NCBI GenBank assembly: GCA_036924855.1
Contig: JBAGRP010000001.1
Span: 992,001-1,056,000 of the forward strand
Length of the DNA stretch: 64,000 nucleotides
Direction: 5' to 3'
From: Nitrobacteraceae bacterium AZCC 2146
Lineage (GTDB): Bacteria > Pseudomonadota > Alphaproteobacteria > Rhizobiales > Xanthobacteraceae
Shown here: positions 9,492 to 18,951 of the stretch, one piece after another
Position numbering within the stretch: position 1 is the stretch's first letter
How the letters are laid out: each line of letters begins with the position of its first letter
The notes under the pieces: generated by a model
Told to the model about the DNA's origin: nothing
Database searches by the model: none
Seen by the model: the letters and a program-made list of their open reading frames with translations, nothing else
Made by a program: the position numbers and the translations under genes

Positions 9492-10097
9492 ATGCGGATT
9501 ACCCTCGTCGGCTCCCGTCACTTTGGCGCCATTACCCTCGAGATGCTGCAGGCTCACAAGGTCGAAATCGCCCGGGTGGTTGTCGCCGACTCCGAGGACC
9601 GGCTTGCCGCCGCGGCCCGCGCCGCCGGCATTCCAGTGACCGTGCAGGCCGATCCGAAGATCGTGGTGGCTTCCGAGATCGCCGAAGGCACCGACCTGAT
9701 CGTCACCGCCCACAGCCACGCCCGGATCGGCAGGGGTGCCTTGGCCGCCTCAAAGATGGGCGGCATCGGCTACCACCCGTCACTGCTGCCGCGCCACCGC
9801 GGCATTGCCGCGGTCGAATGGACCGTCCGTGAGGGCGATCCGATCGCCGGCGGCACCATCTACCATCTCGCCGACCACATGGATGCCGGCGCGATCGCGC
9901 TGCAGGAATGGTGCTTCGTCAAGAAGGGCGAGACCGCCAGGGAGCTCTGGGAACGGGCGCTGGCGCCGCTGGGCCTGAAGCTGCTGGGCGAGGTCATTGA
10001 CCACGCCATTGCCCACAACAGCCTGCCCGCCACCCCGCAGGACGAGCAATTCGCCACCCAGGCGCCCAAACTTGTTAAAGAGCCTGCCGGTGCCTGA
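9492..10097 (+). CDS. Formyltransferase-family protein (Fmt/GART fold, non-canonical active site)
   Basis: 201 aa covering only the N-terminal catalytic fold of 10-formyl-tetrahydrofolate-dependent formyltransferases, lacking the C-terminal tRNA-binding domain of Fmt. Visible family features are a Rossmann start (MRITLVGSRHFG), the loop YHPSLLPRHRG and the later Asp in DHMDAGAI. The catalytic Asn that normally stands two residues before the His (as in N-x-H-P/G-S-L-L-P) is Gly here (IGYHPSLLP), while His and Asp remain. It is unlikely to be the housekeeping Met-tRNA formyltransferase; a formyl transfer to a small molecule or altered chemistry is possible. Confidence 0.75.
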   Translation: MRITLVGSRHFGAITLEMLQAHKVEIARVVVADSEDRLAAAARAAGIPVTVQADPKIVVASEIAEGTDLIVTAHSHARIGRGALAASKMGGIGYHPSLLPRHRGIAAVEWTVREGDPIAGGTIYHLADHMDAGAIALQEWCFVKKGETARELWERALAPLGLKLLGEVIDHAIAHNSLPATPQDEQFATQAPKLVKEPAGA

Positions 10098-10241
10098 GTA
10101 AATGTCATCGCGAGCGGAACCAAATTATCTTTGGTCCATTCACGTTACGTGAGACGTTTTGGGCGTTTGCCGCGATGCAGCAAATTTTGGACACAATAGG
10201 CCCCAATAAGACGGCCATCACAACATCGAGGATTTGATTCA

Positions 10242-10604
10242 ATGCGTTTTCGTCGCATACGTACGCTTTTTTGCCATTCGCTGATTTTGGGCGCGACCGC
10301 CCTTTCCATCGCTCCGGCCAGCGCCGCCGACAATGCTTATGACGGGCTCTGGAATGTCACGATTGTTACCAAGACCGGCAGCTGCGAACCCACCGCGCGC
10401 TATCCGCTGACGGTGACCGACGGTAAGGTGACGGCACCTGGCGCCGAGGTGTCCGGCAAGGTCGGCCGCGAAGGCAGCGTCAAGGTTTCAATCGGCGCCG
10501 CTTATGCCAATGGCCAGCTCTCCGGCAACACCGGGTCCGGCAAGTGGAATGGTGCCTCCGGCGGCGTGCCGTGCAGCGGTCGCTGGGAAGCTTCTCGTCA
10601 ATAA
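10242..10604 (+). CDS. Small secreted protein (120 aa)
   Basis: Unrecognised. The N-terminus is a signal peptide (basic MRFRRIRT, hydrophobic LILGATALSIAPASA, likely cut after AxA near residue 28). The mature part is about 90 residues rich in Gly, Thr and Val (YDGLWNVTIVTKTGSC, VSGKVGREGSVKVSIG, GKWNGASG), suggesting a small beta-sheet fold with one Cys pair (SC and PCSGRW). The next gene begins 21 bases downstream and has the same layout, so they may form an operon of related periplasmic proteins. Confidence 0.7.
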   Translation: MRFRRIRTLFCHSLILGATALSIAPASAADNAYDGLWNVTIVTKTGSCEPTARYPLTVTDGKVTAPGAEVSGKVGREGSVKVSIGAAYANGQLSGNTGSGKWNGASGGVPCSGRWEASRQ

Positions 10605-10625
10605 TTCGCAACTGGGAATGACCTC

Positions 10626-11120
10626 ATGATATCTCGTTCGACCTCTTCGCGGTTCCTGCGCACTGCTGTTTTCTGCGCGGCACTTGGTCTTTCGGGTTCG
10701 GGGGCCCATGCGCAGTCGGCGCCGTTCGCCGGCATGGCCGGCGTGTGGTCGGGCAATGGCACGATCTCGCTCGAGGATGGTTCGAAGGAACGGATTCGCT
10801 GCAAGGCGACTTACGCCGTCAGCAGCGAAGGCACCGGCCTCAATCAGGCCCTGCTCTGCGCCAGCGACAGCTACAAGTTCGAGCTGAAGAGCGATGTCAT
10901 CGCCACGGGCGGCACGCTGTCTGGCACCTGGGCCGAGACGACGCGCAATGTCAGCGGTTCGCTTGAGGGCCGCGCCGGCAATGGCCAGTTCAATGTCATC
11001 GTGACGGCGCCCGCTTTCACCGCCAGGCTGACGATGACCACCAAGGGCAACAAGCAGAACGTGGCGATCAGTTCCGAGGGCCAGTTCAGGGGCGCTAACA
11101 TCACGCTGTCGCGCAGCTAA
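10626..11120 (+). CDS. Secreted beta-rich protein (164 aa)
   Basis: Unrecognised periplasmic or secreted protein. A signal peptide (residues 1-29, FCAALGLSGSGAHAQS) precedes a domain with FAGMAGVWSGNGTISLEDGS, RIRCKATYAV, LLCASDSYKFEL and GGTLSGTWAETTR. These Gly-rich strands resemble small lipocalin-like or calycin-type barrels, though I cannot assign a family. Two Cys could form a disulphide. It shares the W-x-G/V start and sheet-like texture of the preceding gene, so the pair may be distant paralogues. A strong terminator follows. Confidence 0.7.
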   Translation: MISRSTSSRFLRTAVFCAALGLSGSGAHAQSAPFAGMAGVWSGNGTISLEDGSKERIRCKATYAVSSEGTGLNQALLCASDSYKFELKSDVIATGGTLSGTWAETTRNVSGSLEGRAGNGQFNVIVTAPAFTARLTMTTKGNKQNVAISSEGQFRGANITLSRS

Positions 11121-11142
11121 CATTTCTCACACGGTAAGTTCG

Positions 11143-11180
11143 AAACCCCGGTTGCGCTCGCGCGGCCGGGGTTTTGTTTT
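11143..11180 (+). terminator. Rho-independent terminator after the secreted-protein pair
   Basis: The stem pairs AACCCCGG with CCGGGGTT around a short GC-rich loop and is followed by a T-rich tract (TTTTGTTTT). It lies about 25 bases after the stop of the 164-aa secreted protein and points in the same direction. Confidence 0.85.
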
Positions 11181-11327
11181 GGGGAGTCTCCACCGCATCT
11201 CCACGCATCGCAGCCCCGGCAGTTTTACGCGTTGCAAAGCCTGACGATGTCGCCGATACAACCTCCCCTTTCATGCGTTCGCCGCTGCTCGAATTTCGCA
11301 ACGCAACAATCTGGTTTGCCCGCCGCC

Positions 11328-12206
11328 ATGGATCGCCCGCCATCCAAATCCCGCGCCGCGCTATGGATGGCCGGCTGGCTGTTGCTGATGCTGTTCGTCG
11401 CTATCGCCGGGCGCGAGACACTGCGCGAGCTGAACGTTTTCCAGGTGATGGAAATCCGCTCGGTGATCGGCTTCTTCATGCTGTGGCCGATCCTGCAGTT
11501 CAACGGCGGCTTTGCGGCGATGAAGACGGCGCGGCCATTGACCCACGTCACGCGAAATCTGGTGCACTACATCTCGCAGATCGGCTGGTTCTTCGCGCTG
11601 ACGCTGATACCCTTGAGCCAGCTGGTCTCGATCGAATTCACCATGCCGATCTGGATCGCGATCATGGCGGCGGTCTTCCTTGGCGAACGGATGACGGTCT
11701 GGAAGATCACCGCCATCGTGCTCGGCCTGATCGGCGTGATCGTCATCGTTCGGCCGACGGCCGGCGCGATCAATCTCGGCCAGCTGGTCGCGCTCGGCGC
11801 CGCGTTCGGCTTCGGCATTTCCATCACCATGATCAAGTCGCTGACCCGGACCGACAGTGCGCTGAGGATCATCTTCTGGATGATCGTCGTGCAATCCGCC
11901 GCCGGATTTTTCCCGGCGCTGTATTTCTGGCAGTGGCCGTCTGCCTATGTCTGGGGCTGGCTGGTGGTGATCGCGTTCTGCGGCACGTTTTCGCATTTCT
12001 GCATGGCGCGCGCGATGCTGTATGCGGACGCCACCGTGGTGGTGCCGATGGATTTTCTGCGCGTGCCGCTCAGCGCCACCATCGGCTGGCTGCTCTATGC
12101 CGAACGGCTTGACATCTTCACTGTGCTCGGCGCGATGCTGATCCTTTCCGGCAATATGCTCAATCTGCGCAGCCCGGATCCTGTCCCCGTTCGCGCAGCC
12201 ACCTGA
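11328..12206 (+). CDS. DMT-superfamily permease (EamA family)
   Basis: 292 aa with about ten membrane segments in two halves, the normal plan for EamA-type drug/metabolite transporters. The first half includes MAGWLLLMLFVAIAGRET and IGFFMLWPILQFNGG, and each half has the conserved E/G-rich motif near its end (IWIAIMAAVFLGERMT; VVVPMDFLRVPLSATIGW). The substrate cannot be read from sequence; relatives export amino acids or metabolites. The start at 11328 (MDRPPSKSR) places a short basic cytoplasmic tail before the first helix; the longer upstream extension is not transporter-like. Confidence 0.85.
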   Translation: MDRPPSKSRAALWMAGWLLLMLFVAIAGRETLRELNVFQVMEIRSVIGFFMLWPILQFNGGFAAMKTARPLTHVTRNLVHYISQIGWFFALTLIPLSQLVSIEFTMPIWIAIMAAVFLGERMTVWKITAIVLGLIGVIVIVRPTAGAINLGQLVALGAAFGFGISITMIKSLTRTDSALRIIFWMIVVQSAAGFFPALYFWQWPSAYVWGWLVVIAFCGTFSHFCMARAMLYADATVVVPMDFLRVPLSATIGWLLYAERLDIFTVLGAMLILSGNMLNLRSPDPVPVRAAT

Positions 12207-12238
12207 TAATCGTCGGCACGGCGAGCAGACACCGTAAT

Positions 12239-12574
12239 CTACGGCAGCTTAGCGCAGTCGGCGCCGCCGCCGATCGTCTTGACGAATTTGTCGCTCCCCG
12301 AGCCGATCTCGCACATCTCGACTTCCTTGCCGGCCGGCACCGGCTTGGCGCAGGTGATTTGCGGATTGTTGTCGTACTTCGTGGTCGAGAACTTGCAGGT
12401 CACGATGCAGGACGCGTCAGCGCTCAGTGAATTCGTCATCATCACGCTGGCCAGGGTCTCGCCAGGCAGGATGACGCAATTGAAGGGCACAGATTCCGCG
12501 AAACCACCGGTCGCAGCCATCGCGAGCACAAGCGCAACGCCAAGCGCGGACAACCGCCGGCGCGACGTCGTCAC
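12239..12574 (-). CDS. Small Cys-rich secreted protein (111 aa)
   Basis: Unrecognised exported protein. It begins at a GTG codon and has a signal peptide (RRRLSALGVALVLAMAATGGFA). The mature region of about 85 residues has six Cys (NCVILPG, ASCIVTCKF, ITCAK, EMCEI, ADCAK), an even number that suggests three disulphides in the periplasm. It follows the antitoxin-like gene by 3 bases and cysK by a few more, so all three may be one transcript. Function unknown. Confidence 0.65.
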   Translation of the reverse strand: MTTSRRRLSALGVALVLAMAATGGFAESVPFNCVILPGETLASVMMTNSLSADASCIVTCKFSTTKYDNNPQITCAKPVPAGKEVEMCEIGSGSDKFVKTIGGGADCAKLP

Positions 12575-12577
12575 CAG

Positions 12578-12817
12578 CTACTTGCCCGCGGCTTTGCGCA
12601 GCGCATCGTTGATGCGGTCCTGCCAGCCCGGGCCGCCCTCCTGGAAATGCTCGAGCACGTCCTGGTCGATCCGCAGCGACACCAGCTCGCGGATGCCCGG
12701 CACCGCCGGTTTGTTCACCGGCGCCTCGACCACCTTGGTCGTGGTCTGCTTGAACGCGGCCTCAGCCTCGCTGCGGGCATCCTGGAGCGTACGTGGTCGC
12801 CGCGGCGGCTGTGCCAT
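12578..12817 (-). CDS. BrnA/DUF4415-type antitoxin-like protein
   Basis: 79 aa. The C-terminal half contains LVSLRIDQDVLEHFQEGGPG followed by WQDRINDALRKA, the pattern of BrnA/DUF4415 proteins, which form ribbon-helix-helix DNA-binding antitoxins in BrnT-BrnA modules. A BrnT toxin would normally lie directly upstream; instead the upstream gene is cysK, and no toxin-like ORF is nearby. It is therefore an orphan. It may act as a DNA-binding regulator or be a remnant. It begins 5 bases after the cysK stop and is probably co-transcribed. Confidence 0.75.
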   Translation of the reverse strand: MAQPPRRPRTLQDARSEAEAAFKQTTTKVVEAPVNKPAVPGIRELVSLRIDQDVLEHFQEGGPGWQDRINDALRKAAGK

Positions 12818-12822
12818 TGTGA

Positions 12823-13800
<978 letters not shown>

Positions 13801-14034
13801 GGAGAATCCCCTGCTACCGATTTTGTGCAAGCGCGAAGGCAAGTGCGAAGGAAGGCAAATACGAAGGTATGACTCATCTGTGGCAGCGCGTGGGCGGGCG
13901 CAAGTGCGGAATTGAACACGCTGCATTGCAAACATAGTTGGAATCAAAAATCCTAAAACCAACGCATTTGTGTTGCGACACCGTCAAAGAAATCAGCGTA
14001 TGCTTCAGTGAGGTTAGATGGCAAGGAGGTCACG

Positions 14035-14250
14035 ATGTCAGCGATTGCTGCAGTACGCTCGACCAAGGTGTCCCGCCCGTCTCCGCGTGGAAGCGACCTT
14101 CCGACGTGCCCTGTTTGCGCCGACTCCATGATCGCCGCAGAGGCCTCTGCGTTCCTCACCGACGACGTGGTGAGCTATCTCTGGACCTGTGACACCTGTG
14201 GCTATGGTTTCGTGACCCGGCATTCGTTTCCAAAGATCGCCTGCGCCTAA
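14035..14250 (+). CDS. Small zinc-ribbon protein (71 aa)
   Basis: An unusually perfect ribosome site, AAGGAGGT, lies four bases before the ATG at 14035 and fixes the start. The protein has a Ser/Arg-rich N-terminus, then CPVCADSM and, about 30 residues later, CDTCGYGF, two CxxC knuckles forming a probable zinc ribbon. There is no signal peptide, so it should be cytoplasmic. It is convergent with tgt with 13 bases between the stops. The strong ribosome site suggests high expression; role unknown. Confidence 0.75.
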   Translation: MSAIAAVRSTKVSRPSPRGSDLPTCPVCADSMIAAEASAFLTDDVVSYLWTCDTCGYGFVTRHSFPKIACA

Positions 14251-14263
14251 CGAGGCCTGACCA

Positions 14264-15397
14264 TCAGCGCGGCGCGATGTCGCCCTGCGCCCAGCCGGCA
14301 CGCGTCCGCTCACGAAAATCCTGGAACGTACCGCCTTGGATCGCCGCACGGATGCCCTGCATCAGGCTCTGGTAGTAGGCAATATTGATTTCCGACAGCA
14401 GCATGGCGCCGAGCGTCTCGCCGGATCTCACCAGATGGTGAAGATAGGCGCGTGAATAATCCCGCGCCGCCGGCCATGTGCTCTCCTCGTCCAGCGGACG
14501 GGGGTCGTCGATGTGGCGGGCATTGCGCATGTTGATCTGGCCGTAGCGGGTGAACGCCATGCCATGGCGGCCGTTGCGGGTCGGCATCACGCAGTCGAAC
14601 ATGTCGACGCCGCGCGCCACAGCTTCCAGCATGTCCTCCGGCGTGCCCACGCCCATCAGGTAGCGCGGACGGTCCTGCGGCAGGATCGGGACGACCTCCT
14701 CGATCATTGCCAGCATCACCTCCTGCGGCTCGCCAACCGCAAGGCCGCCGATCGCGTAGCCGTGAAAGCCGATCTCCACGAGGCCCTGGGCGCTGGCGCG
14801 GCGCAGCTCCGGCACATCGCCGCCCTGGGCAATGCCGAACAGCATGTAGCCTTCCGGCGCGGTCTCGAAGGCGCGCTTGCAGCGTTCGGCCCAGCGCAGC
14901 GACAGCTGCATGGCGCGGTCGATGTCGGCGCGCTCCGCCGGCAGCCGCACGCATTCATCGAGCTGCATGGCGATGTCGGAGTTCAGCAGCCGCTGGATCT
15001 CGATGGCGCGCTCCGGCGACAGTTCAAAACTGGCGCCGTCGATATGCGAGCGGAAGGTTACCGCCTTCTCGGTGACCTTGCGCAGCTGTGCCAGCGACAT
15101 CACCTGGAAGCCGCCGGAATCCGTCAGCATCGGCCCGTTCCAGGTGGTGAATTTCTGCAGGCCACCCAGCGTCGCGATCCGCTCCGCTCCGGGCCGCAGC
15201 ATCAGGTGATAGGTATTGCCAAGCACGATGTCGGCGCCGGCGTCGCGCACCTCGCGCCAGTGCAGGCCCTTCATGGCGCCGAGGGTGCCGACCGGCATGA
15301 AGGCCGGCGTTCGCACCACGCCATGCGGCGTCGTCAACTGGCCGGTGCGGGCGACGCCGTCGGTGCCCAGGAGTTCAAAATGATTGGCAACGGTCAT
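14264..15397 (-). CDS. tgt: Queuine tRNA-ribosyltransferase, lacking the zinc ligands
   Basis: 377 aa. Tgt exchanges guanine 34 of GUN-anticodon tRNAs for preQ1. The catalytic motifs are present: [12 protein letters not shown] (general acid/base Asp), [10 protein letters not shown] (substrate specificity) and [13 protein letters not shown] (nucleophilic Asp). The zinc subdomain of bacterial Tgt, C-x-C-x2-C plus a His about 26 residues on, is different: the region reads [20 protein letters not shown] and SEINIAYY, so the three Cys are Ser, Trp and Ala and the His is Ile. Its start overlaps the queA stop in ATGA, so the pair is translationally coupled. Confidence 0.93.
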   Translation of the reverse strand: MTVANHFELLGTDGVARTGQLTTPHGVVRTPAFMPVGTLGAMKGLHWREVRDAGADIVLGNTYHLMLRPGAERIATLGGLQKFTTWNGPMLTDSGGFQVMSLAQLRKVTEKAVTFRSHIDGASFELSPERAIEIQRLLNSDIAMQLDECVRLPAERADIDRAMQLSLRWAERCKRAFETAPEGYMLFGIAQGGDVPELRRASAQGLVEIGFHGYAIGGLAVGEPQEVMLAMIEEVVPILPQDRPRYLMGVGTPEDMLEAVARGVDMFDCVMPTRNGRHGMAFTRYGQINMRNARHIDDPRPLDEESTWPAARDYSRAYLHHLVRSGETLGAMLLSEINIAYYQSLMQGIRAAIQGGTFQDFRERTRAGWAQGDIAPR

Positions 15398-16476
15398 GAG
15401 GTGGATGTGTCCCGAAACAGCAGGCTGGCGTCGCCATAGGAATAGAACCGATAGCCTGACGCGATGGCGTGTGCATAGGCCTTCGTCATGGTGTCGAGGC
15501 CGCTGAAGGCCGATACCAGCATGAACAGTGTCGAGCGCGGCAGATGGAAATTGGTCAGCAGCAGATCGACCGCGCGAAATCGGTAGCCCGGCGTGATGAA
15601 GATCGCGGTGTCGTCGGCAAAGGGATGGATGAGGCCGTCCTCGCTGGCTGCGCTCTCCAGCAGCCGCAGCGACGTCGTGCCGACCGCGACAATCCGGCCG
15701 CCGCTGGCGCGCGCCGCATTCAGTGCGTCGGCTGTTTCGCGCGAGATCGTGCCCCACTCCGCATGCATCTTGTGCTCGTCGGTGTCGTCGACCTTGACCG
15801 GCAGGAACGTCCCTGCCCCGACATGCAGCGTCAGCCGGTGCAGGCCAACGCCGCGTTCGCGCAGCGCCGCCTCGAGCGCCGGCGTGAAATGCAGCCCGGC
15901 GGTAGGAGCGGCAACTGCGCCGTCATGGATGGCAAACATGGTTTGATAGTCGGCGGCGTCGCGCTCGTCCGGCGCACGTTTGGAAGCGATGTAGGGCGGC
16001 AGTGGCGGCGCGCCCAATTCGGCGATGGCCTGATCCAGCGCCGGGCCGTGAAACGAGAACGACAGCGTGATCTCGCCGGCGTCGCCCTTGTGCTCGACCT
16101 GGGCGTCGAGATGGCCGAGCAGGCAGACCCGGCCTTCGCTGCCGAAGCGGACGGTATCCCCAGGAATGAGCCGCTTCGCCGGCTTCACCAATGCCTGCCA
16201 GCGCGAGCCGTCGAGCCGCTTGATCAGCGTCGCCTCGATCTTGGTCTCGACGTCGCGGCCGATCCGGCGACCGGTGAGCTGCGCGGCAATCACCTTGGTA
16301 TCATTGACCACCAGCTGATCACCGGGCCGCAACCATTGCGGCAGGTCGGCAACGACATTGTCCTCCAGCGCAGCACCCGGCTGCACCACCAGCATGCGCG
16401 CGGAATCCCGCGGGCTCGCGGGACGCAACGCGATATTGGCGGCGGGTAATTCGAAATCGAAAAGGTCGGTGCGCAT
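15394..16476 (-). CDS. queA: S-adenosylmethionine:tRNA ribosyltransferase-isomerase
   Basis: 360 aa. QueA transfers and rearranges the ribosyl group of SAM onto preQ1-tRNA to give epoxyqueuosine, the step after Tgt. Family blocks are visible: [18 protein letters not shown] at the N-terminus, [25 protein letters not shown] and [12 protein letters not shown], with [17 protein letters not shown] near the C-terminus. The length is normal. It overlaps tgt by four bases. Upstream lies a palindromic repeat element and then a cyclophilin gene. Confidence 0.95.
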   Translation of the reverse strand: MRTDLFDFELPAANIALRPASPRDSARMLVVQPGAALEDNVVADLPQWLRPGDQLVVNDTKVIAAQLTGRRIGRDVETKIEATLIKRLDGSRWQALVKPAKRLIPGDTVRFGSEGRVCLLGHLDAQVEHKGDAGEITLSFSFHGPALDQAIAELGAPPLPPYIASKRAPDERDAADYQTMFAIHDGAVAAPTAGLHFTPALEAALRERGVGLHRLTLHVGAGTFLPVKVDDTDEHKMHAEWGTISRETADALNAARASGGRIVAVGTTSLRLLESAASEDGLIHPFADDTAIFITPGYRFRAVDLLLTNFHLPRSTLFMLVSAFSGLDTMTKAYAHAIASGYRFYSYGDASLLFRDTSTS

Positions 16477-16498
16477 GCGTTGTCGATCTGTCGCGTTG

Positions 16499-16604
16499 CG
16501 TCATGGCCGGGCTTGTCCCGGCCATCCACGTCTTGAGCGCCTATAAAAGTGGATGCCCGGCGCATCCAGCGAAGCCGCGCTTCGCTCTTTGGCCGGGCAT
16601 GACG
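16499..16604. repeat. Intergenic palindromic repeat
   Basis: About 106 bp bounded by near-inverted ends CGTCATGGCCGGGC and (reverse complement of the right end) CGTCATGCCCGGCC, with a smaller inner dyad. It fills most of the gap between queA and the cyclophilin gene. Related ends (CGTCATT...) occur at 38488, 43056 and 59137. Confidence 0.6.
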
Positions 16605-16626
16605 AACTCTGGCGAGAGTGTATCGC

Positions 16627-17094
16627 TTACGCGGCCGCGTCGGCGGCCATGTGCGCCTTGATGATCTTGTCGGGATCCTTGACCGGCTCGCCGCGCTTGA
16701 TCTTGTCGACGTTCTCCATGCCCTCGGTGACCTTGCCCCACACCGTGTACTGCTTGTTGAGGAACGAGGCGTCGTCGAAGCAGATGAAGAACTGGCTGTC
16801 GCCGGAATCCGGGCTCGCCGCACGGGCCATCGACAGGGTGCCACGGACATGCGGCTCGTTGTTGAATTCGGCCTTCAGCTTCTTGCCAGAACCACCGGTG
16901 CCGGTGCCCTGCGGACAGCCGGTCTGCGCCATGAAGCCATCGATGACGCGATGGAACACGATACCGTCGTAGAAGCCTTCGCGAACCAGCTCCTTGATGC
17001 GGGCAACGTGGCCCGGCGCCAGATCCGGACGCATCTCGATGGTAACGGGACCCTGGGTGGTTTCGAGGATCAGAGTATTTTCGTTGTCAGCCAT
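16627..17094 (-). CDS. Cytoplasmic peptidyl-prolyl cis-trans isomerase (cyclophilin B type)
   Basis: 155 aa, the size of a single cyclophilin domain with no signal peptide, so cytoplasmic. Motifs include FHRVIDGFMAQTGCPQGTGT with the catalytic Arg, MARAASPDSGDSQFFI and YTVWGKVTEGMENVDKI. It accelerates Xaa-Pro isomerisation during folding. Its first 25 bases overlap the 3' end of the upstream TonB-C-like gene. A periplasmic paralogue lies two genes upstream. Confidence 0.93.
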   Translation of the reverse strand: MADNENTLILETTQGPVTIEMRPDLAPGHVARIKELVREGFYDGIVFHRVIDGFMAQTGCPQGTGTGGSGKKLKAEFNNEPHVRGTLSMARAASPDSGDSQFFICFDDASFLNKQYTVWGKVTEGMENVDKIKRGEPVKDPDKIIKAHMAADAAA

Positions 17095-17513
17095 GCTCTC
17101 TTCTCTACTGGTTTGGGTAAGTTTCGGCGGTCGTCAAACCGCAGCGTGAAGGGGCGTCCGGCAATCGCGTCGCCCAGGCCCCCGGTAAATGGCATCGGCG
17201 TGCAATGTTGCAACGTCTCCATCACAGCCGTTCGATAGGCAATACTGTCGGCCTCGGAGGCCTCGGGCGTTTCAAAGGTGATCCGCGGCCTACCGAGAAT
17301 CTCCCCATTGCGCTTGAGGCTGAAGAGCACCGTGATCTGCATCCCCGGGTGGCCCCGCGGCAGCGCGGGCGGTCGCCAGCAGCTTTTCAGTTTCGCGAAC
17401 ATTTCGGCCAGCGTACTGACTGTGTCACCCGCAGCGTATGCGCGGTCGACCTGAATGAAACAGAAAGCCATCAGCGACGCCGCGACCAGAAACGAAACCC
17501 GGCGCGACGCCAT
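17070..17513 (-). CDS. Exported protein with a TonB C-terminal-like domain
   Basis: 147 aa with a signal peptide (FLVAASLMAFCFIQVDRAYA). The mature part reads QITVLFSLKRNGEILGRPRI, then AYRTAVMETLQHCTPMPF and FTLRFDDR, the strand-helix-strand pattern of TonB C-terminal domains, but without a TonB anchor or Pro-rich spacer. It is probably periplasmic. It is sandwiched between two cyclophilin genes, overlapping one by 25 bases and lying 9 bases from the other, so all three should be co-expressed. No partner can be named. Confidence 0.7.
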   Translation of the reverse strand: MASRRVSFLVAASLMAFCFIQVDRAYAAGDTVSTLAEMFAKLKSCWRPPALPRGHPGMQITVLFSLKRNGEILGRPRITFETPEASEADSIAYRTAVMETLQHCTPMPFTGGLGDAIAGRPFTLRFDDRRNLPKPVEKRAWLTTKIL

Positions 17514-17522
17514 CGCCGTTGT

Positions 17523-18101
17523 TTACTTGATGTCGGAAGCGACCTGGACCTTCACCATCTTGTCCGGGTCGGTGACGGCGCCGCTTGCCGAGCCAGGGGG
17601 TGCCTTCTTCAGCTTGTCCACCACGTCCATGCCGGAGACGACCTCGCCGACCACGGTGTACTTGCCGTTCAGGCCGGGGTTCTCGGCGAGCATGATGAAG
17701 AACTGCGAATTCGCGGAATCCTCGGAAGCGGCCCGGGCCATGCCGACGATGCCGCGCTTGTAGGGCGTGGGGGAGAACTCAGCCTTCAGGTTCGGATACT
17801 TTGAGCCACCGGTGCCGTTGAAATTCTGGCCGTCGCCGGTCTGCGCCATAAAGCCGTCCATGACGCGGTGGAACGGCACGTTGTTGTAGTAGCCTTCACG
17901 CGCCAGTTGCTTGATGCGCTCGGCGTGCTTCGGCGCCAGATCGTTGCGCAGCTTGAAGACGATGCGGCCCTTGGTGGTATCGACCACAATGGCGTTGGCC
18001 TTGTCGAGGCCGGCGGGCAGCGCGGCCGGTACGGCCGGTGCCTGCGCGAGGGCGGGAGCCACACAGAGCAGCGCGGCGGCAAGAGCGAATATGCGGATCA
18101 T
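17523..18101 (-). CDS. Periplasmic peptidyl-prolyl cis-trans isomerase (cyclophilin)
   Basis: 192 aa. A signal peptide (MIRIFALAAALLCVAPALAQ) places this cyclophilin in the periplasm. The domain has FHRVMDGFMAQTGDGQNFNG, MARAASEDSANSQFFIML and YTVVGEVVSGMDVVDKL, so the catalytic Arg and substrate groove are intact. It is a paralogue of the cytoplasmic cyclophilin downstream. The pairing of a cytoplasmic and an exported copy next to queA-tgt and coaD is a common rhizobial layout. Confidence 0.92.
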   Translation of the reverse strand: MIRIFALAAALLCVAPALAQAPAVPAALPAGLDKANAIVVDTTKGRIVFKLRNDLAPKHAERIKQLAREGYYNNVPFHRVMDGFMAQTGDGQNFNGTGGSKYPNLKAEFSPTPYKRGIVGMARAASEDSANSQFFIMLAENPGLNGKYTVVGEVVSGMDVVDKLKKAPPGSASGAVTDPDKMVKVQVASDIK

Positions 18102-18127
18102 GGAAACTCCGGATCAGAGAAAGCCGG

Positions 18128-18625
18128 TCAGCCGGCGAATTTGGATTTGAGGCTCTTGGCCACCGCCGCCGGCACGAAGGCCGAGACGTCGCCGCCCATC
18201 GCCGCGATTTGCCGCACCAGTGTGGCGGTGATCGGGCGAACATTTACCGAGGCCGGAAGAAACACCGTCTGCACATCCGGCGCCATGGTCTCGTTCATGC
18301 CGGAGATCTGCATCTCATAATCGAGGTCGGTGCCGTCGCGCAGGCCACGGATCATGATGGTAGCGCCAGCCTTCTGCGCTGCGGTGACGGTGAGGTTGTC
18401 GTAAGTCGTGCAGTCAAACGCGCAGCCGGCGGCGGAGGCCAAAGGCGCGAACACCTTCTCGACCATCTCGAGCCGCTCTTCGGTGGAGAACAGCGGCTTC
18501 TTGCCGGGGTGTACGCCGATCGCAACGATCAGCCTGTCGCACAGGCCAACGGCCTGGCGGACCACGTCGAGATGGCCGTTCGTGACGGGGTCGAATGATC
18601 CGGGATAGAGCGCGATACGGGGCAT
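18128..18625 (-). CDS. coaD: Phosphopantetheine adenylyltransferase
   Basis: 165 aa, full length. CoaD makes dephospho-CoA from ATP and 4'-phosphopantetheine. The nucleotidyltransferase signature is at the N-terminus ([20 protein letters not shown]), with [13 protein letters not shown] and the C-terminal [17 protein letters not shown] typical of the family. It is first in the minus-strand series coaD, cyclophilin, TonB-C-like, cyclophilin, queA, tgt. Confidence 0.95.
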   Translation of the reverse strand: MPRIALYPGSFDPVTNGHLDVVRQAVGLCDRLIVAIGVHPGKKPLFSTEERLEMVEKVFAPLASAAGCAFDCTTYDNLTVTAAQKAGATIMIRGLRDGTDLDYEMQISGMNETMAPDVQTVFLPASVNVRPITATLVRQIAAMGGDVSAFVPAAVAKSLKSKFAG

Positions 18626-18951
18626 TCCCTCGTCTACCGCGCCCCACGCGGAGCCGCAAGCCGACTTGGTTCCCCGGAGGAATCGCCTGGCTGGCAGTTG
18701 TTTATTTCGGTGTGAATCGAACCCGACCGGGAGTCAGCGCGTCTATTGGGGGAGCGGACGACGATGCTGAAAACATTGCACTTTCCGAGCCGGTGTTTCG
18801 TCCCTTGGAATGGAATGAAACAAAACCCGGGTGCGACGAAACCTCATTCCTGGATGACGACAACCTCCTGAAACCGGCTCTGACTATTCAGGGCAGCACA
18901 GGAAGCGACAAACAAACCGGGCCAAAACGGCCCAGATGACAGGGGACCGTC
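18626..18951. other. Intergenic region, no gene seen
   Basis: About 325 bp between the divergent coaD and the small exported protein gene. An open frame exists on the plus strand but its composition and lack of a ribosome site argue against coding. Promoters for both sides are expected here; I cannot assign them. Confidence 0.5.

Noticed and set aside
10488..11123. Antisense frame across the two secreted-protein genes
   Set aside because: Shadow of the real plus-strand genes, which have signal peptides and a shared terminator.
18595..18939. 114-codon plus-strand frame before the small exported gene
   Set aside because: Starts inside coaD, has no ribosome site and its residue composition is not protein-like.
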